Source: UBA287 sp034190325 (GTDB lineage Archaea > Thermoplasmatota > UBA186 > UBA287). Taken from it: 14,214 bases of DNA. The stretch lies in assembly GCA_034190325.1 (NCBI GenBank), contig JAXHST010000048.1, forward strand, positions 1 through 14,214. Reading direction: 5' to 3'. Under the pieces are notes generated by a model. That model saw only the letters and a list, made by a program, of their open reading frames with translations, ran no database searches and was not told the DNA's origin. The translations under genes were made by a program, and so were the position numbers. Below are positions 6,592 through 14,016 of this stretch, piece by piece (the first letter of the stretch is position 1; the number at the start of each line of letters is the position of its first letter).

Positions 6592-8171
6592 AAACGGATG
6601 TGCTTGTTATAGGAAGTGGCCCTGCAGGCATGCAGGCTGCGATAAGCGCAAGAGATGAGGGCGCCAGAGTAACCATTGTTGAGAGAGACTGGCAGCTCGG
6701 GGGCATATTGAACCAGTGCATACACCATGGTTTTGGCGTTCACTTCTTCAGAGAGAACCTCACAGGAACCCAGTTTGCTGAAAGGCTGAGGGAAGATTTA
6801 AAGGGCATAGAGATTAGGCTAAACACCATGGTTCTGGAGGTGAAAGAGGATAGCGTTGTTGTCGCATCGGGAGAAGGAGTTGAGGAGATAGAGTATAAAT
6901 CGCTTGTGCTTGCAATGGGATGCAGGGAGAGAAGCAGGGATTCTCTGGGCATACCCGGCTCAAGGCCTGCTGGCGTTTATACAGCTGGCCAGGTCCAGAG
7001 GCTCATAAATATAGAGGGATACCTACCAGGCAAAGAGATCGTTATTTTGGGCTCAGGTGATGTAGGTCTCATAATGGCAAGAAGGCTCGCTTTAGAAGGG
7101 TGCAACGTTAAATGCGTCGTCGAGATAAAGCCTTTCCCCGGTGGATTGATGAGGAACGTTGTTCAATGCCTGGATGATTTCAATATACCTCTGCTGCTCA
7201 ACCACACCGTAACGAGGATAATTGGAAAGGAGAGGGTTGAAGGGGTTGAGATGTGTGAGGTTGATAGCTCTTTGCGCCCTACAGGGAGAAGGGAGATAGT
7301 TGCATGCGATACCCTTCTCTTATCTGTGGGTCTCATACCGGAGAATGATCTAGTTGGAGGACTTGTGGAGATAGATCCTGTATCTGGCGGCCCATTGATT
7401 AACCAGCATTTCCAGACGTCGAACGAGCGCATATTTGCCTGCGGTAATGCTCTGCATGTGAATGATCTTGTGGATAATGTCGCCAGAGAAGCCTCTATCG
7501 CAGGAAAGAGCGCTGCGTTATATGCGCTGGGCAGGCTTCAGAGTGATGGCAAGCGCAGAAGAGTGATTGGAGGCAACGGTATAGCCTCTGTTGTCCCTCA
7601 GTATGTTGATGGTGTTTCTAACGTCAGGTTCTATATGCGGGCGCAGGAACCAAGGAAGGATGTAAATCTCAGAGTGAGAGGCACAGAGATAAAGTTCTTC
7701 AAGCGGTTCATCAGGCCTGCGGAGAGCATTGTTGTGAATCTTGCAGGGAATAGAATGGAAGGGCTGGATGAGATAGTGTTTGAGATAGAAGAGGAAAAGA
7801 GCGAAACGGAAGAAAGACCTCTGAAGACCTATGTGTGCACCCTGTGCCCTATTGGGTGTGAGATCTCTCTGCTTGAGGGTGGCAGGATAAAGGGGTACCA
7901 GTGCAAAAGAGGCCTGGAGTTCGTTGAGCAGGAAGAGAAGGAACCTATGCGGATACTCACAACAACGGTTTATGTGAAGGATGGAGAGCTTCGTATGCTC
8001 TCTGTTAGAAGCGCAGCAGAGATAAGAAAGGAGGATATGCAGGAAGCGATGCAGGAGGCTGCTAAAATTCTTGTGGATGCGCCGGTGAAGGAGGGACAGG
8101 AGATCTTTGTTTTTAAAGGAGTGCCCTTCATAGCCACAAGGAGCATTGAAAAGAGCACATCGATGCATTGA
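6588..8171 (+). CDS. NAD(P)/FAD-dependent oxidoreductase fused to a DUF1667 four-cysteine domain
   Basis: The first 400 or so residues form a two-dinucleotide-domain flavoprotein: FAD motif GSGPAG at 9-14, LGGILNQCIHHGFG (37-50) close to the FAD, NAD(P) motif GSGDVG at 155-160, and a second FAD contact, IFACGNALHVNDLVDNVA, near 282-299. After an acidic linker (about 398-410), a DUF1667 domain carries Cys417, Cys420, Cys424 and Cys439 (CTLCPIGC plus one), a probable metal or iron-sulfur site. It ends with LTTTVYV and DAPVKEGQEI-like segments. In Thermotoga-type gene clusters the oxidoreductase and DUF1667 protein are, from memory, separate genes beside a GlpA homologue; here they are joined in one 527-residue chain. 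The four-base ATGA overlap with the upstream gene supports a complex. The inferred job is passing electrons from the GlpA-like subunit to NAD(P) or another carrier. The exact acceptor cannot be read from sequence. Confidence 0.87.
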   Translation: MKTDVLVIGSGPAGMQAAISARDEGARVTIVERDWQLGGILNQCIHHGFGVHFFRENLTGTQFAERLREDLKGIEIRLNTMVLEVKEDSVVVASGEGVEEIEYKSLVLAMGCRERSRDSLGIPGSRPAGVYTAGQVQRLINIEGYLPGKEIVILGSGDVGLIMARRLALEGCNVKCVVEIKPFPGGLMRNVVQCLDDFNIPLLLNHTVTRIIGKERVEGVEMCEVDSSLRPTGRREIVACDTLLLSVGLIPENDLVGGLVEIDPVSGGPLINQHFQTSNERIFACGNALHVNDLVDNVAREASIAGKSAALYALGRLQSDGKRRRVIGGNGIASVVPQYVDGVSNVRFYMRAQEPRKDVNLRVRGTEIKFFKRFIRPAESIVVNLAGNRMEGLDEIVFEIEEEKSETEERPLKTYVCTLCPIGCEISLLEGGRIKGYQCKRGLEFVEQEEKEPMRILTTTVYVKDGELRMLSVRSAAEIRKEDMQEAMQEAAKILVDAPVKEGQEIFVFKGVPFIATRSIEKSTSMH

Positions 8172-8203
8172 GATATATGATATAAAACACCCGTAATATA
8201 TAC

Positions 8204-8212
8204 AATATATAG
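8204..8212 (+). promoter_or_regulatory. Probable TATA box of the 5TM-pstS operon
   Basis: AATATATAG is centred about 39 bases before ATG 8247, predicting transcription near 8233 and a leader of about 14 bases without a Shine-Dalgarno sequence. The surrounding region, 8171-8215, is very A/T-rich, and a second candidate, ATATAAAAC, lies at 8180-8188. This is the only main promoter here not at leaderless spacing. Confidence 0.5.
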
Positions 8213-8246
8213 AAAATGTGATAGAGCACTATTCCAATCAACTATC

Positions 8247-9011
8247 ATGGCCTACAACTTGACAGGAGTTATGAGCGCTGTATACAGCATACTTATAATG
8301 GTGTGTGTTGGAGACACTATAATCTTCTTTTCAACGAAGCTTTTTAGATTCTCTGGAGCGCTTGTCTCTGAAAGTAGAAGCAGGAAAACGCAGATTTTAA
8401 TGGCTTTAGCGGGGGGTGTGATCGGGATAGTGACAGATGAGCTTTCCTTGCCTATGCTTGGCACTCTCAGCGGAATGGGGCATGGCATAATAATCTTTCT
8501 CGGCATAATCGGAGGGCCTTTAACAGGCATTGCCTCAGGTTTTGCAGCAGGAGCGTACAGACTGAGCGGTCTGTGGTGGGGCGGTTTGAGTGGAGGTATG
8601 AACTCATGGCTTGCAGTACCATCTGCCATAGGTCTCTTCGGCGCCGGAGTGATTGGCTCTGTGCTTCACAGCTACGGTATAAGGTCACACAACCTCAACG
8701 GTAGAAAAATAGTGCTCAGTGCGCTTGCAACCGCCGGCTGGAGAGCTTTTACAATAGTGGTTTTAGATAGCACAATAGCTTCATTCTTTTCTTACTACAA
8801 TCCTGCTGACATCCTGCTCATGCTTGGGGATACAATACTCATTCCAGAGCTAGTGGGCAATTCAGTTGGCATTGCGGTATTTCTTCTTGTGGTTAAGGAC
8901 ATAGTTGATAGCAGCAGAAAGAAGGAGATGAGGATGAGACTGATAAAAAAGTATGAGGAGTACATAGGTCCTGTTGCTAAGACCATAGCAAAGGGGGTGG
9001 ATGAAGGATGA
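8247..9011 (+). CDS. Orphan LytS-type 5TM receptor-like membrane protein
   Basis: The 254-residue integral membrane protein resembles the 5TM receptor domain of LytS/YhcK-type sensors. Hydrophobic segments lie near 9-30, 49-66, 79-104, 118-141, 155-180 and 189-216. The strongest hint is the stretch GIIGGPLTGIASGFAAGAYR (86-105) followed by LSGLWWGGLSGGMNSW (106-121), which matches the glycine-rich GPLxGxxxGxxxGxxR pattern of that family. The ending PELVGNSVGIAVFLLVV fits the last helix. In bacteria this domain is usually fused to a histidine kinase or cyclic-di-GMP domain. Here only a short charged tail follows (about 218-254, with many Lys, Arg and Glu), so there is no enzyme output. The stop overlaps the pstS start as ATGA, indicating coupled production. 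It could be a phosphate-linked sensor, a membrane anchor for PstS, or a small transporter; none of these is proven. Family assignment is by pattern recognition only. Confidence 0.65.
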   Translation: MAYNLTGVMSAVYSILIMVCVGDTIIFFSTKLFRFSGALVSESRSRKTQILMALAGGVIGIVTDELSLPMLGTLSGMGHGIIIFLGIIGGPLTGIASGFAAGAYRLSGLWWGGLSGGMNSWLAVPSAIGLFGAGVIGSVLHSYGIRSHNLNGRKIVLSALATAGWRAFTIVVLDSTIASFFSYYNPADILLMLGDTILIPELVGNSVGIAVFLLVVKDIVDSSRKKEMRMRLIKKYEEYIGPVAKTIAKGVDEG

Positions 9012-10024
9012 GAGCTCTATTTCTGGCTCTGGCATTGATATTCTTTACTGCGTCTTTGGAGGGTGCTATCGTGCTCCATGGTTCAGGCGCCACCTTCCCA
9101 GCTCCACTCATCTCAAAGTGGGCTGAGGAGTATAAAAACGGAGTTGAGATAGAATACACACCAATAGGGAGCGGTGGGGGTGTAGAGCAGATAACAAAGA
9201 AGCTCGTGGACTTCGGTATGAGTGATGCTCCACTTACGCCCGGAGAGAGAGCAAAAGCTCAAGGCATACTTCACATACCTGTGACCCTTGGAGGTGTGGT
9301 GATTGCCTATAATATGCCTGAAGCAAAGGAGAAGCTCAAGCTGGATGGAGAGACAATAGCTCGCATATTCAGCGGGCAGATAAGGAGATGGAATGATGAG
9401 AGCATAAAGAGACTTAACCCAGATGTAGCTTTTCCAGATGAGGAGATAATGGTTGTTCACAGGCTTGACAGTAGCGGAACAACCTTCGTATTCACATCTT
9501 ATCTCTCTGAGGTGAGTGAGGAATGGAGTGAGAAATACGGAAGGGGAAAACTCATAAACTGGTTTGGGGGCATACCAGCAAAGGGGAATGATGGAGTGTC
9601 AGAGGTTATCTCAAGCCTCCCATATTCTATAGGTTATCTGGAACTCACATGGGCAATTGAAACTGGTTTGAACCATGCGCTGATAGAAAACAGCGCTGGT
9701 AACTTCGTTGAAGCAAACGCCACAACCATAAAAGGCGCAGCCTCTGCGGTAAAGCTACCCATGGGTGATGAGGACTGGAGCAACGTTTCCATGGTGAATG
9801 CTTCCGGAAATCTATCGTATCCTGTATCTTCCTTCAGCTATATGCTCGTATACAGAGATCAGAGGAATGGGGATAGTGGAAAAGCTCTCGTAGATTTTAT
9901 ATGGTGGGTCATACATGAAGGACAGAGCTATGCTGAAGCTCTGCACTACGTTCCTCTGCCTGATGAAGTTGTTAAACGAAACGAGGAGAGTGTGAAGCTT
10001 ATAAGATATTCCTTCAGGGAATAA
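9008..10024 (+). CDS. pstS: Phosphate-binding protein PstS (secreted, not lipidated)
   Basis: PstS is the extracellular phosphate receptor of the high-affinity Pst ABC transporter. The 338-residue precursor has a signal peptide (about 1-20, ending LEGA) and then GSGATFPAPL. Residues matching the phosphate ligands of E. coli PstS are all present: Thr29, Phe30, Ser55 (IGSGGG), Asp73 (SDAPL), and Arg152, Ser156, Gly157 and Thr158 (HRLDSSGTTF). AKGNDGVSEV and PYSIGYLEL follow as in the family, and the length is normal. The protein has no cysteine, so no lipobox, and no C-terminal membrane segment. How it stays at the cell surface is therefore unclear, unless the coupled upstream 5TM protein holds it. 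AAGGGGGTGG at 8991-9000 is a likely Shine-Dalgarno sequence. No pstC, pstA, pstB or phoU follows; the next gene is a CoA-transferase with its own promoter. Confidence 0.93.
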   Translation: MRALFLALALIFFTASLEGAIVLHGSGATFPAPLISKWAEEYKNGVEIEYTPIGSGGGVEQITKKLVDFGMSDAPLTPGERAKAQGILHIPVTLGGVVIAYNMPEAKEKLKLDGETIARIFSGQIRRWNDESIKRLNPDVAFPDEEIMVVHRLDSSGTTFVFTSYLSEVSEEWSEKYGRGKLINWFGGIPAKGNDGVSEVISSLPYSIGYLELTWAIETGLNHALIENSAGNFVEANATTIKGAASAVKLPMGDEDWSNVSMVNASGNLSYPVSSFSYMLVYRDQRNGDSGKALVDFIWWVIHEGQSYAEALHYVPLPDEVVKRNEESVKLIRYSFRE

Positions 10025-10118
10025 TGCACATATATGGAGGCGCTGTGCGAAAGAGAAATAAAAAAGCGTGCAGGAAGAGATGTGAGTGCATAACAGCGAG
10101 ATACGCGCAAACCATCAA

Positions 10119-10127
10119 CTTTTTATC
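10119..10127 (+). promoter_or_regulatory. TATA box of the CoA-transferase operon
   Basis: CTTTTTATC is centred 25 bases before ATG 10148, predicting a leaderless message. An in-frame ATG at 10139 would be only about 16 bases from the box, so ATG 10148 is preferred. The rest of the 10025-10147 gap shows a second TATA-like ACATATATGG near 10028-10037 and a purine-rich stretch, but no clear gene or strong hairpin. Confidence 0.65.
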
Positions 10128-10147
10128 CTGACTCTCATATGCTGCTT

Positions 10148-11581
10148 ATGGAGTATAAGAGAATAAGTGGTGAGGGGGCCTGTAGGATCGTAAAAAACGG
10201 TAACACCATAGGCTTCAGTGGTTTTACCCCGGTTGGTTACCCTAAAGTGGTGCCTCTCAAGCTTGCTGAGAGGAAGGATCTCAGAGTGAACGTTTACACA
10301 GGAGCGTCTGTGGGTGAGGAGATAGACACAGCCCTGGTGGACATGATGGATCTCCGCATGCCCTACATGACAAACAAAGTGCTTAGAGAGGCAATAAATG
10401 ATGGCAGGGTCAGATTTATAGACACAAGGATAGGGAAGTTCACAGAGGAGCTGCAAAGCGGCTTCTATCCAAAGGTCGATGTCGCTATTGTTGAAGCCTG
10501 CGCTTTAAAAGATGGGGGCTTTGTCCCCACAACATCTGTTGGAGCTGTTCCTGCATTCGTTTCACAGGCCGAAACGGTTATCATAGAGCTGAACTCTGAG
10601 CAGCCTGAGAGCCTTGAGGGGATACATGATATATTTCTATTGCCGGCCGCGCCGAGAGATCCCATCCCATTGAAAGATCCCAGAGACAGGATAGGAAAGC
10701 CCTTTGTCTCTACCGCGAATAAAGAGGTTTTTGTTGTGGAAACTGAGGCAAAGGATAGCTCAAGAGCGCTTGCACCACCAGCAGAAGAGCACAGAAAGAT
10801 AGCTGAGAACCTGATATCCTTTTTTCAAAAGGAAGTGGCTTCAGGCAAACTTCCCAAAAACCTCCTGCCGCTCCAATCGGGTGTGGGAAATATAGCAAAT
10901 GCGGTTACCGAAGGACTGAAGAGCTCCGGTTTTGAGCACCTTGTGTTCTACACCGAAGTTCTCCAGGATTGCATATTGCAGCTCCTCAGAGATAACGTCG
11001 CGGACTTTGTAAGCGCGACCTCAATAAGTTTGAGCCCGCAAAAGCTTGAGAGATTTTATGGAGAGATAGATGATCTCAGGCAAAAGCTTGTGCTGAGACC
11101 GCAGGACATAAGCAACTGCCCCGAGATCATATCGAGGCTTGGCGTTATATCGATGAATGGCGCTCTGGAGGCTGACATATATGGAAATGTGAACTCTACG
11201 CATATAGACGGGAGGGAGATTGTCAATGGGCTAGGCGGCTCTGAGGATTTTACCTCAAATGCATGCACATCCATATTCTTCTCACCCTCAACAAAAAAGA
11301 ATGGCGCCATATCCTTCATAGTGCCCATGGCATCGCATGTTGATCACACAGAGCATGATGTTGATGTGATAGTTACTGAGCAGGGGGTTGCTGATCTCAG
11401 GGGTAAAGAGCCTGAAGAAAGAGCGAAAGAGATCATAGAGAGATGCGCTCATCCCGCGTATAAAGAAAAACTTTACGAATATTTGAGGAGCTGTGAAGGT
11501 GGACACATAAGGGTGAACAGAAGAAAAGCAGATGAGTGGTATAAAAATCTCAGGGAGAGCGGCAGCATGCTGGGGCCATAA
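10148..11581 (+). CDS. Acetyl-CoA hydrolase/transferase family CoA-transferase (succinate:acetate type)
   Basis: This cytosolic enzyme moves CoA between carboxylic acids, most likely succinyl-CoA plus acetate to succinate plus acetyl-CoA or the reverse. The 477-residue protein closely follows the AarC/Ach1/Cat1 pattern. GFSGFTPVGYPKVVP is at 22-36, SGVGNIANAV at 244-253, and YTEVLQD at 268-274 with Glu270 in the place of the glutamate that carries the CoA thioester in AarC. LRPQDISNCPEII follows from 316, then EADIYGNVNSTH (341-352), GLGGSEDF (361-368) and HVDHTEHDVDVIVTEQGVAD (397-416). The length is slightly below AarC's roughly 505. The start at ATG 10148 is chosen from the promoter. The neighbour, 12 bases downstream, is an AAE-family exchanger related to known succinate exporters, which supports a dicarboxylate role. 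Simple hydrolase activity or another acyl substrate cannot be excluded. Confidence 0.9.
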   Translation: MEYKRISGEGACRIVKNGNTIGFSGFTPVGYPKVVPLKLAERKDLRVNVYTGASVGEEIDTALVDMMDLRMPYMTNKVLREAINDGRVRFIDTRIGKFTEELQSGFYPKVDVAIVEACALKDGGFVPTTSVGAVPAFVSQAETVIIELNSEQPESLEGIHDIFLLPAAPRDPIPLKDPRDRIGKPFVSTANKEVFVVETEAKDSSRALAPPAEEHRKIAENLISFFQKEVASGKLPKNLLPLQSGVGNIANAVTEGLKSSGFEHLVFYTEVLQDCILQLLRDNVADFVSATSISLSPQKLERFYGEIDDLRQKLVLRPQDISNCPEIISRLGVISMNGALEADIYGNVNSTHIDGREIVNGLGGSEDFTSNACTSIFFSPSTKKNGAISFIVPMASHVDHTEHDVDVIVTEQGVADLRGKEPEERAKEIIERCAHPAYKEKLYEYLRSCEGGHIRVNRRKADEWYKNLRESGSMLGP

Positions 11582-11583
11582 CC

Positions 11584-11588
11584 GGGGG
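11584..11588 (+). promoter_or_regulatory. Ribosome binding site of the AAE-family exchanger
   Basis: GGGGG followed by AT lies five bases before ATG 11594, in the 12-base gap after the CoA-transferase stop. It implies that both genes are read from one mRNA. Confidence 0.45.
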
Positions 11589-11593
11589 ATAGA

Positions 11594-12685
11594 ATGATAA
11601 ACGAGCTGCTGATACTCTTTGCGGTCATGCTGATAGGTGTTGCGATAGGCAGGGTGAAGTTCCATTCCTTCTCTCTTGGTGTTTCGGGGGCGCTATACGT
11701 TGGTCTGATCTTCGGTCACTTCGGTTTTGAGGTGTCTCACGAGTTCTTTGAGCTGAGCCTTCTGGTATTTGTGACCTCTGTTGGCTTACTCGCTTCCAGA
11801 GATATAGGGCATATAGTCATGAAGCATGGGGCTAAGCTCGTGATCCTTGCGATAGCGATAACAGGGAGCGCGGCTCTCCTAACAGTCCTTTTCCAGAGCG
11901 CATACTCATATCCGCAAAAAGCCCTTATAGAGGGGGTATTTACGGGCGCTCTCACCAGTTCTCCCGGCCTGGGGGCATCTCTGGAGGTGACAAATAACCC
12001 TGAGCTTGTAACCATAGGCCACTCTGTGGCCTATCTTGTAGGTGTGATATCGGTCATTCTTTTTGTTCAGATTGTGCCCATGATATGCAAAACCAATGTA
12101 GATATGGAAAGGAGTAAATTCTCTTCCGGGTTTGATAGAAAAGGCGGCAAACCCGTGTACAGCATTGTCATGTTCTCTCTTGCTGTTGTTGCTGGCGGGC
12201 TTATAGGCATGATTCCCATACCTCTGGGCCCCCTGGGCTCCGTTACCCTGGGCAACACAGGTGGTGGTTTGATAGGGGGCTTACTGGTCGGCGGTTTCAT
12301 AAAGAGATTCAGAGGCATAGAGCCTTCGGCTGCGGTTCTCTCTCCTTTGAGAGAGATGATGCTTGCCATGTTTCTGGCAGTTGTTGGCTTGGAGGCGGGT
12401 AAAGGGTTTGTTGGCGTCGTAACGGCGTATGGAGCAAGCTTGCTGGGGATATCTGCTGTTGTCGCTCTTGTGCCCATGACAATTGGACTCATCCTGGGAC
12501 GGTTACTGTGGCATATGGATCTCGTAACGCTGATGGGGGGCATCACAGGTGGCATGACCTCTACACCGGGGTTAGGAGCGGCCATTGATTTTTATGAAAC
12601 TGAGGACATAGGCGCAGGATATGGGGCTGCATATCCCTTCGCAATAATATGCATGGTTGTCTTTGCAAAGCTCCTTACACTCTGA
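11594..12685 (+). CDS. Compact AAE-family (aspartate:alanine exchanger-like) membrane transporter
   Basis: The 363-residue, largely hydrophobic protein consists of two related halves of the Asp-Al exchanger family. Half 1 (about 1-165) begins LILFAVMLIGVAIGRVKFHS, has the segment SLGVSGALYVGLIFG and contains GALTSSPGLGASLEV at 118-132. Half 2 (about 187-363) contains LGNTGGGLIGGLLVGG and GGMTSTPGLGAAIDF at 319-333. The matched T-S-(S/T)-P-G-L-G-A signatures mark the duplicated core. Bacterial members are usually about 530-560 residues, with two cytosolic RCK_C (TrkA-C) domains between the halves. Here only a hydrophilic linker of about 22 residues (165-186) remains, so the regulatory part is missing. 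Known members exchange aspartate for alanine or export succinate. With the adjoining CoA-transferase, dicarboxylate export is a reasonable inference, but the substrate is not readable. Confidence 0.85.
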   Translation: MINELLILFAVMLIGVAIGRVKFHSFSLGVSGALYVGLIFGHFGFEVSHEFFELSLLVFVTSVGLLASRDIGHIVMKHGAKLVILAIAITGSAALLTVLFQSAYSYPQKALIEGVFTGALTSSPGLGASLEVTNNPELVTIGHSVAYLVGVISVILFVQIVPMICKTNVDMERSKFSSGFDRKGGKPVYSIVMFSLAVVAGGLIGMIPIPLGPLGSVTLGNTGGGLIGGLLVGGFIKRFRGIEPSAAVLSPLREMMLAMFLAVVGLEAGKGFVGVVTAYGASLLGISAVVALVPMTIGLILGRLLWHMDLVTLMGGITGGMTSTPGLGAAIDFYETEDIGAGYGAAYPFAIICMVVFAKLLTL

Positions 12686-12710
12686 GGTTATGAACAAACT
12701 ATAAAAAAGA

Positions 12711-12718
12711 TTAATATA
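12711..12718 (+). promoter_or_regulatory. TATA-like box of the hydrophobic membrane protein gene
   Basis: TTAATATA is centred about 27 bases before the GTG at 12742, and an additional ATAAAAAAG lies at 12701-12709. The spacing suggests a leaderless message starting at GTG. No Shine-Dalgarno sequence is present in the 56-base gap. Confidence 0.5.
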
Positions 12719-12741
12719 CAGTTAAAAAGATAATAGATATT

Positions 12742-14016
12742 GTGCGAATAGCCCTTTTCATCGGTATCATCCTGTTCTTTTTTCCTGTCTCCTATGCTCT
12801 GCAGGAGCCTCTCGCTGAATCGAGCGTTTACGAACCAAGGGCACAGAGCTCTTTCTCAGAGCTTTTAAGGAATATGCTCGAGCTGATGGATTCTATCAGA
12901 ACCTTCATCTCCTTAGTTCCGATTATGATCTCGGTAACGCTGGATGCTCTCGGCAGGCTGGCAGCCGGAGAGCTGAGATACACAGACGTTGCATGGTGCT
13001 TTGATATCATACGCGTATTCGCCAGGGAGCTGGGTCTCTCGCAGACCTATGGCGCCTTTGTCAATGCGGTGATGGCTTTAACTACGGGAAGCTTAACGGT
13101 TGATGACGTTTATGCGATCCTCATGGTTTTGCCGCCCCTCCTGCGCGAAGCGCCGGGAGCAATTGCAAGGTGGGCATCCTTGGCTTACAATGTGGGCTTT
13201 GAGCTTGTCTTTGCTCCGATCGCTGGATTGATCACCGGTCTTGTGATCGGCGTGATAGCCGGACTTGCGATATTTGTCGGCTTAACCTTTATATCTGGCT
13301 TACTCGCAGCAGCGGGAAGTTTCATCTTGGTGGGGGGCGCAGCATTTCTGATAATTGCAGTCGTAACGTTCCTCATAACTTTCATCCTTCTTCTCATTAT
13401 TCTGTTTGTTGCTCTTTTTATACCCGGGACAATCTTAGCGATAGTGGCTTTCGCGTTGGGACTGATATCAATCCCATTCATAATTGTATTCGGTTTGTTG
13501 ACAGTTTTTGTTAGTCCGTTCTTATATGTGATACTTGATTTTGCATTGATTCTCTTAGTGCTCGTCCTGAATAGCGTTATTCCATTTACAACTGCAGGGG
13601 ATATACTTTTCTTTGCAATACTCATAATAGCAGTAATTCTGGAGCTCTTCCTGTATATCTTTTTGGGGTTTGTTGTACCCATATTCGCAATAATTGTTGC
13701 GATAGTAGCAATCATTTTCTTCCCCATCACACTCCTACTCCTTGCCTTTGTAGCGGATCTAATCATCTCCGGGATAATTGCTCTGCTGATTTCAGGTGGG
13801 TTGTCGCTGGTTTTGAGCGGGGTTATCGCCGCGATTTTCGCGGTTGTCACGGCGATCGTGTCTGCTCCTATCGGAGGGGTTTTAGGCGCAGTCATTGGTA
13901 TTCCTGCTGGCATTGCTGCGTTCATTGTCATAACGATCGTTGTTCCGATCCTGGTTACCATAGGATATCCTATTATGCGCTGGGCTTCGCTGACTGGAGC
14001 TCTTCAACCGATTTGA
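12742..14016 (+). CDS. Unrecognised, extremely hydrophobic polytopic membrane protein
   Basis: I do not recognise a family. The 424-residue product starts at GTG (promoter spacing agrees) with a signal-like segment MRIALFIGIILFFFPVSYAL. A mostly amphipathic, probably external region (about 21-150) follows, with Arg and acidic residues and the only cysteine, Cys86. From 155 to 412 it is almost continuously hydrophobic, enough for perhaps 9-11 membrane passes. The whole protein has no lysine and no histidine. Between Arg143 and Arg413 there is no basic residue and only five acidic ones (Glu154, Asp266, Asp287, Glu301, Asp339). Two matching glycine-zipper stretches flank this core: Gly162/166/170/174 and Gly378/382/386/390, each preceded by API. 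It stands alone between the exchanger operon and an ABC ATPase with its own promoter. The ATPase might be a partner, but that is a guess. That the gene is real rests on its length, its promoter and a coherent signal-plus-membrane layout. Confidence 0.75.
   Translation: MRIALFIGIILFFFPVSYALQEPLAESSVYEPRAQSSFSELLRNMLELMDSIRTFISLVPIMISVTLDALGRLAAGELRYTDVAWCFDIIRVFARELGLSQTYGAFVNAVMALTTGSLTVDDVYAILMVLPPLLREAPGAIARWASLAYNVGFELVFAPIAGLITGLVIGVIAGLAIFVGLTFISGLLAAAGSFILVGGAAFLIIAVVTFLITFILLLIILFVALFIPGTILAIVAFALGLISIPFIIVFGLLTVFVSPFLYVILDFALILLVLVLNSVIPFTTAGDILFFAILIIAVILELFLYIFLGFVVPIFAIIVAIVAIIFFPITLLLLAFVADLIISGIIALLISGGLSLVLSGVIAAIFAVVTAIVSAPIGGVLGAVIGIPAGIAAFIVITIVVPILVTIGYPIMRWASLTGALQPI

Noticed and set aside
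10025..10118. A possible small RNA or hairpin between pstS and the CoA-transferase
   Set aside because: Only a very short imperfect GCAC/GTGC pairing was found. There is no strong stem, T-run or coding signal beyond the TATA-like bases.
13185..13961. A 258-codon open frame on the minus strand opposite the hydrophobic protein
   Set aside because: Its Lys/Ile/Thr/Pro-rich product mirrors the hydrophobic codons on the + strand. It has no domain pattern, promoter or ribosome site.
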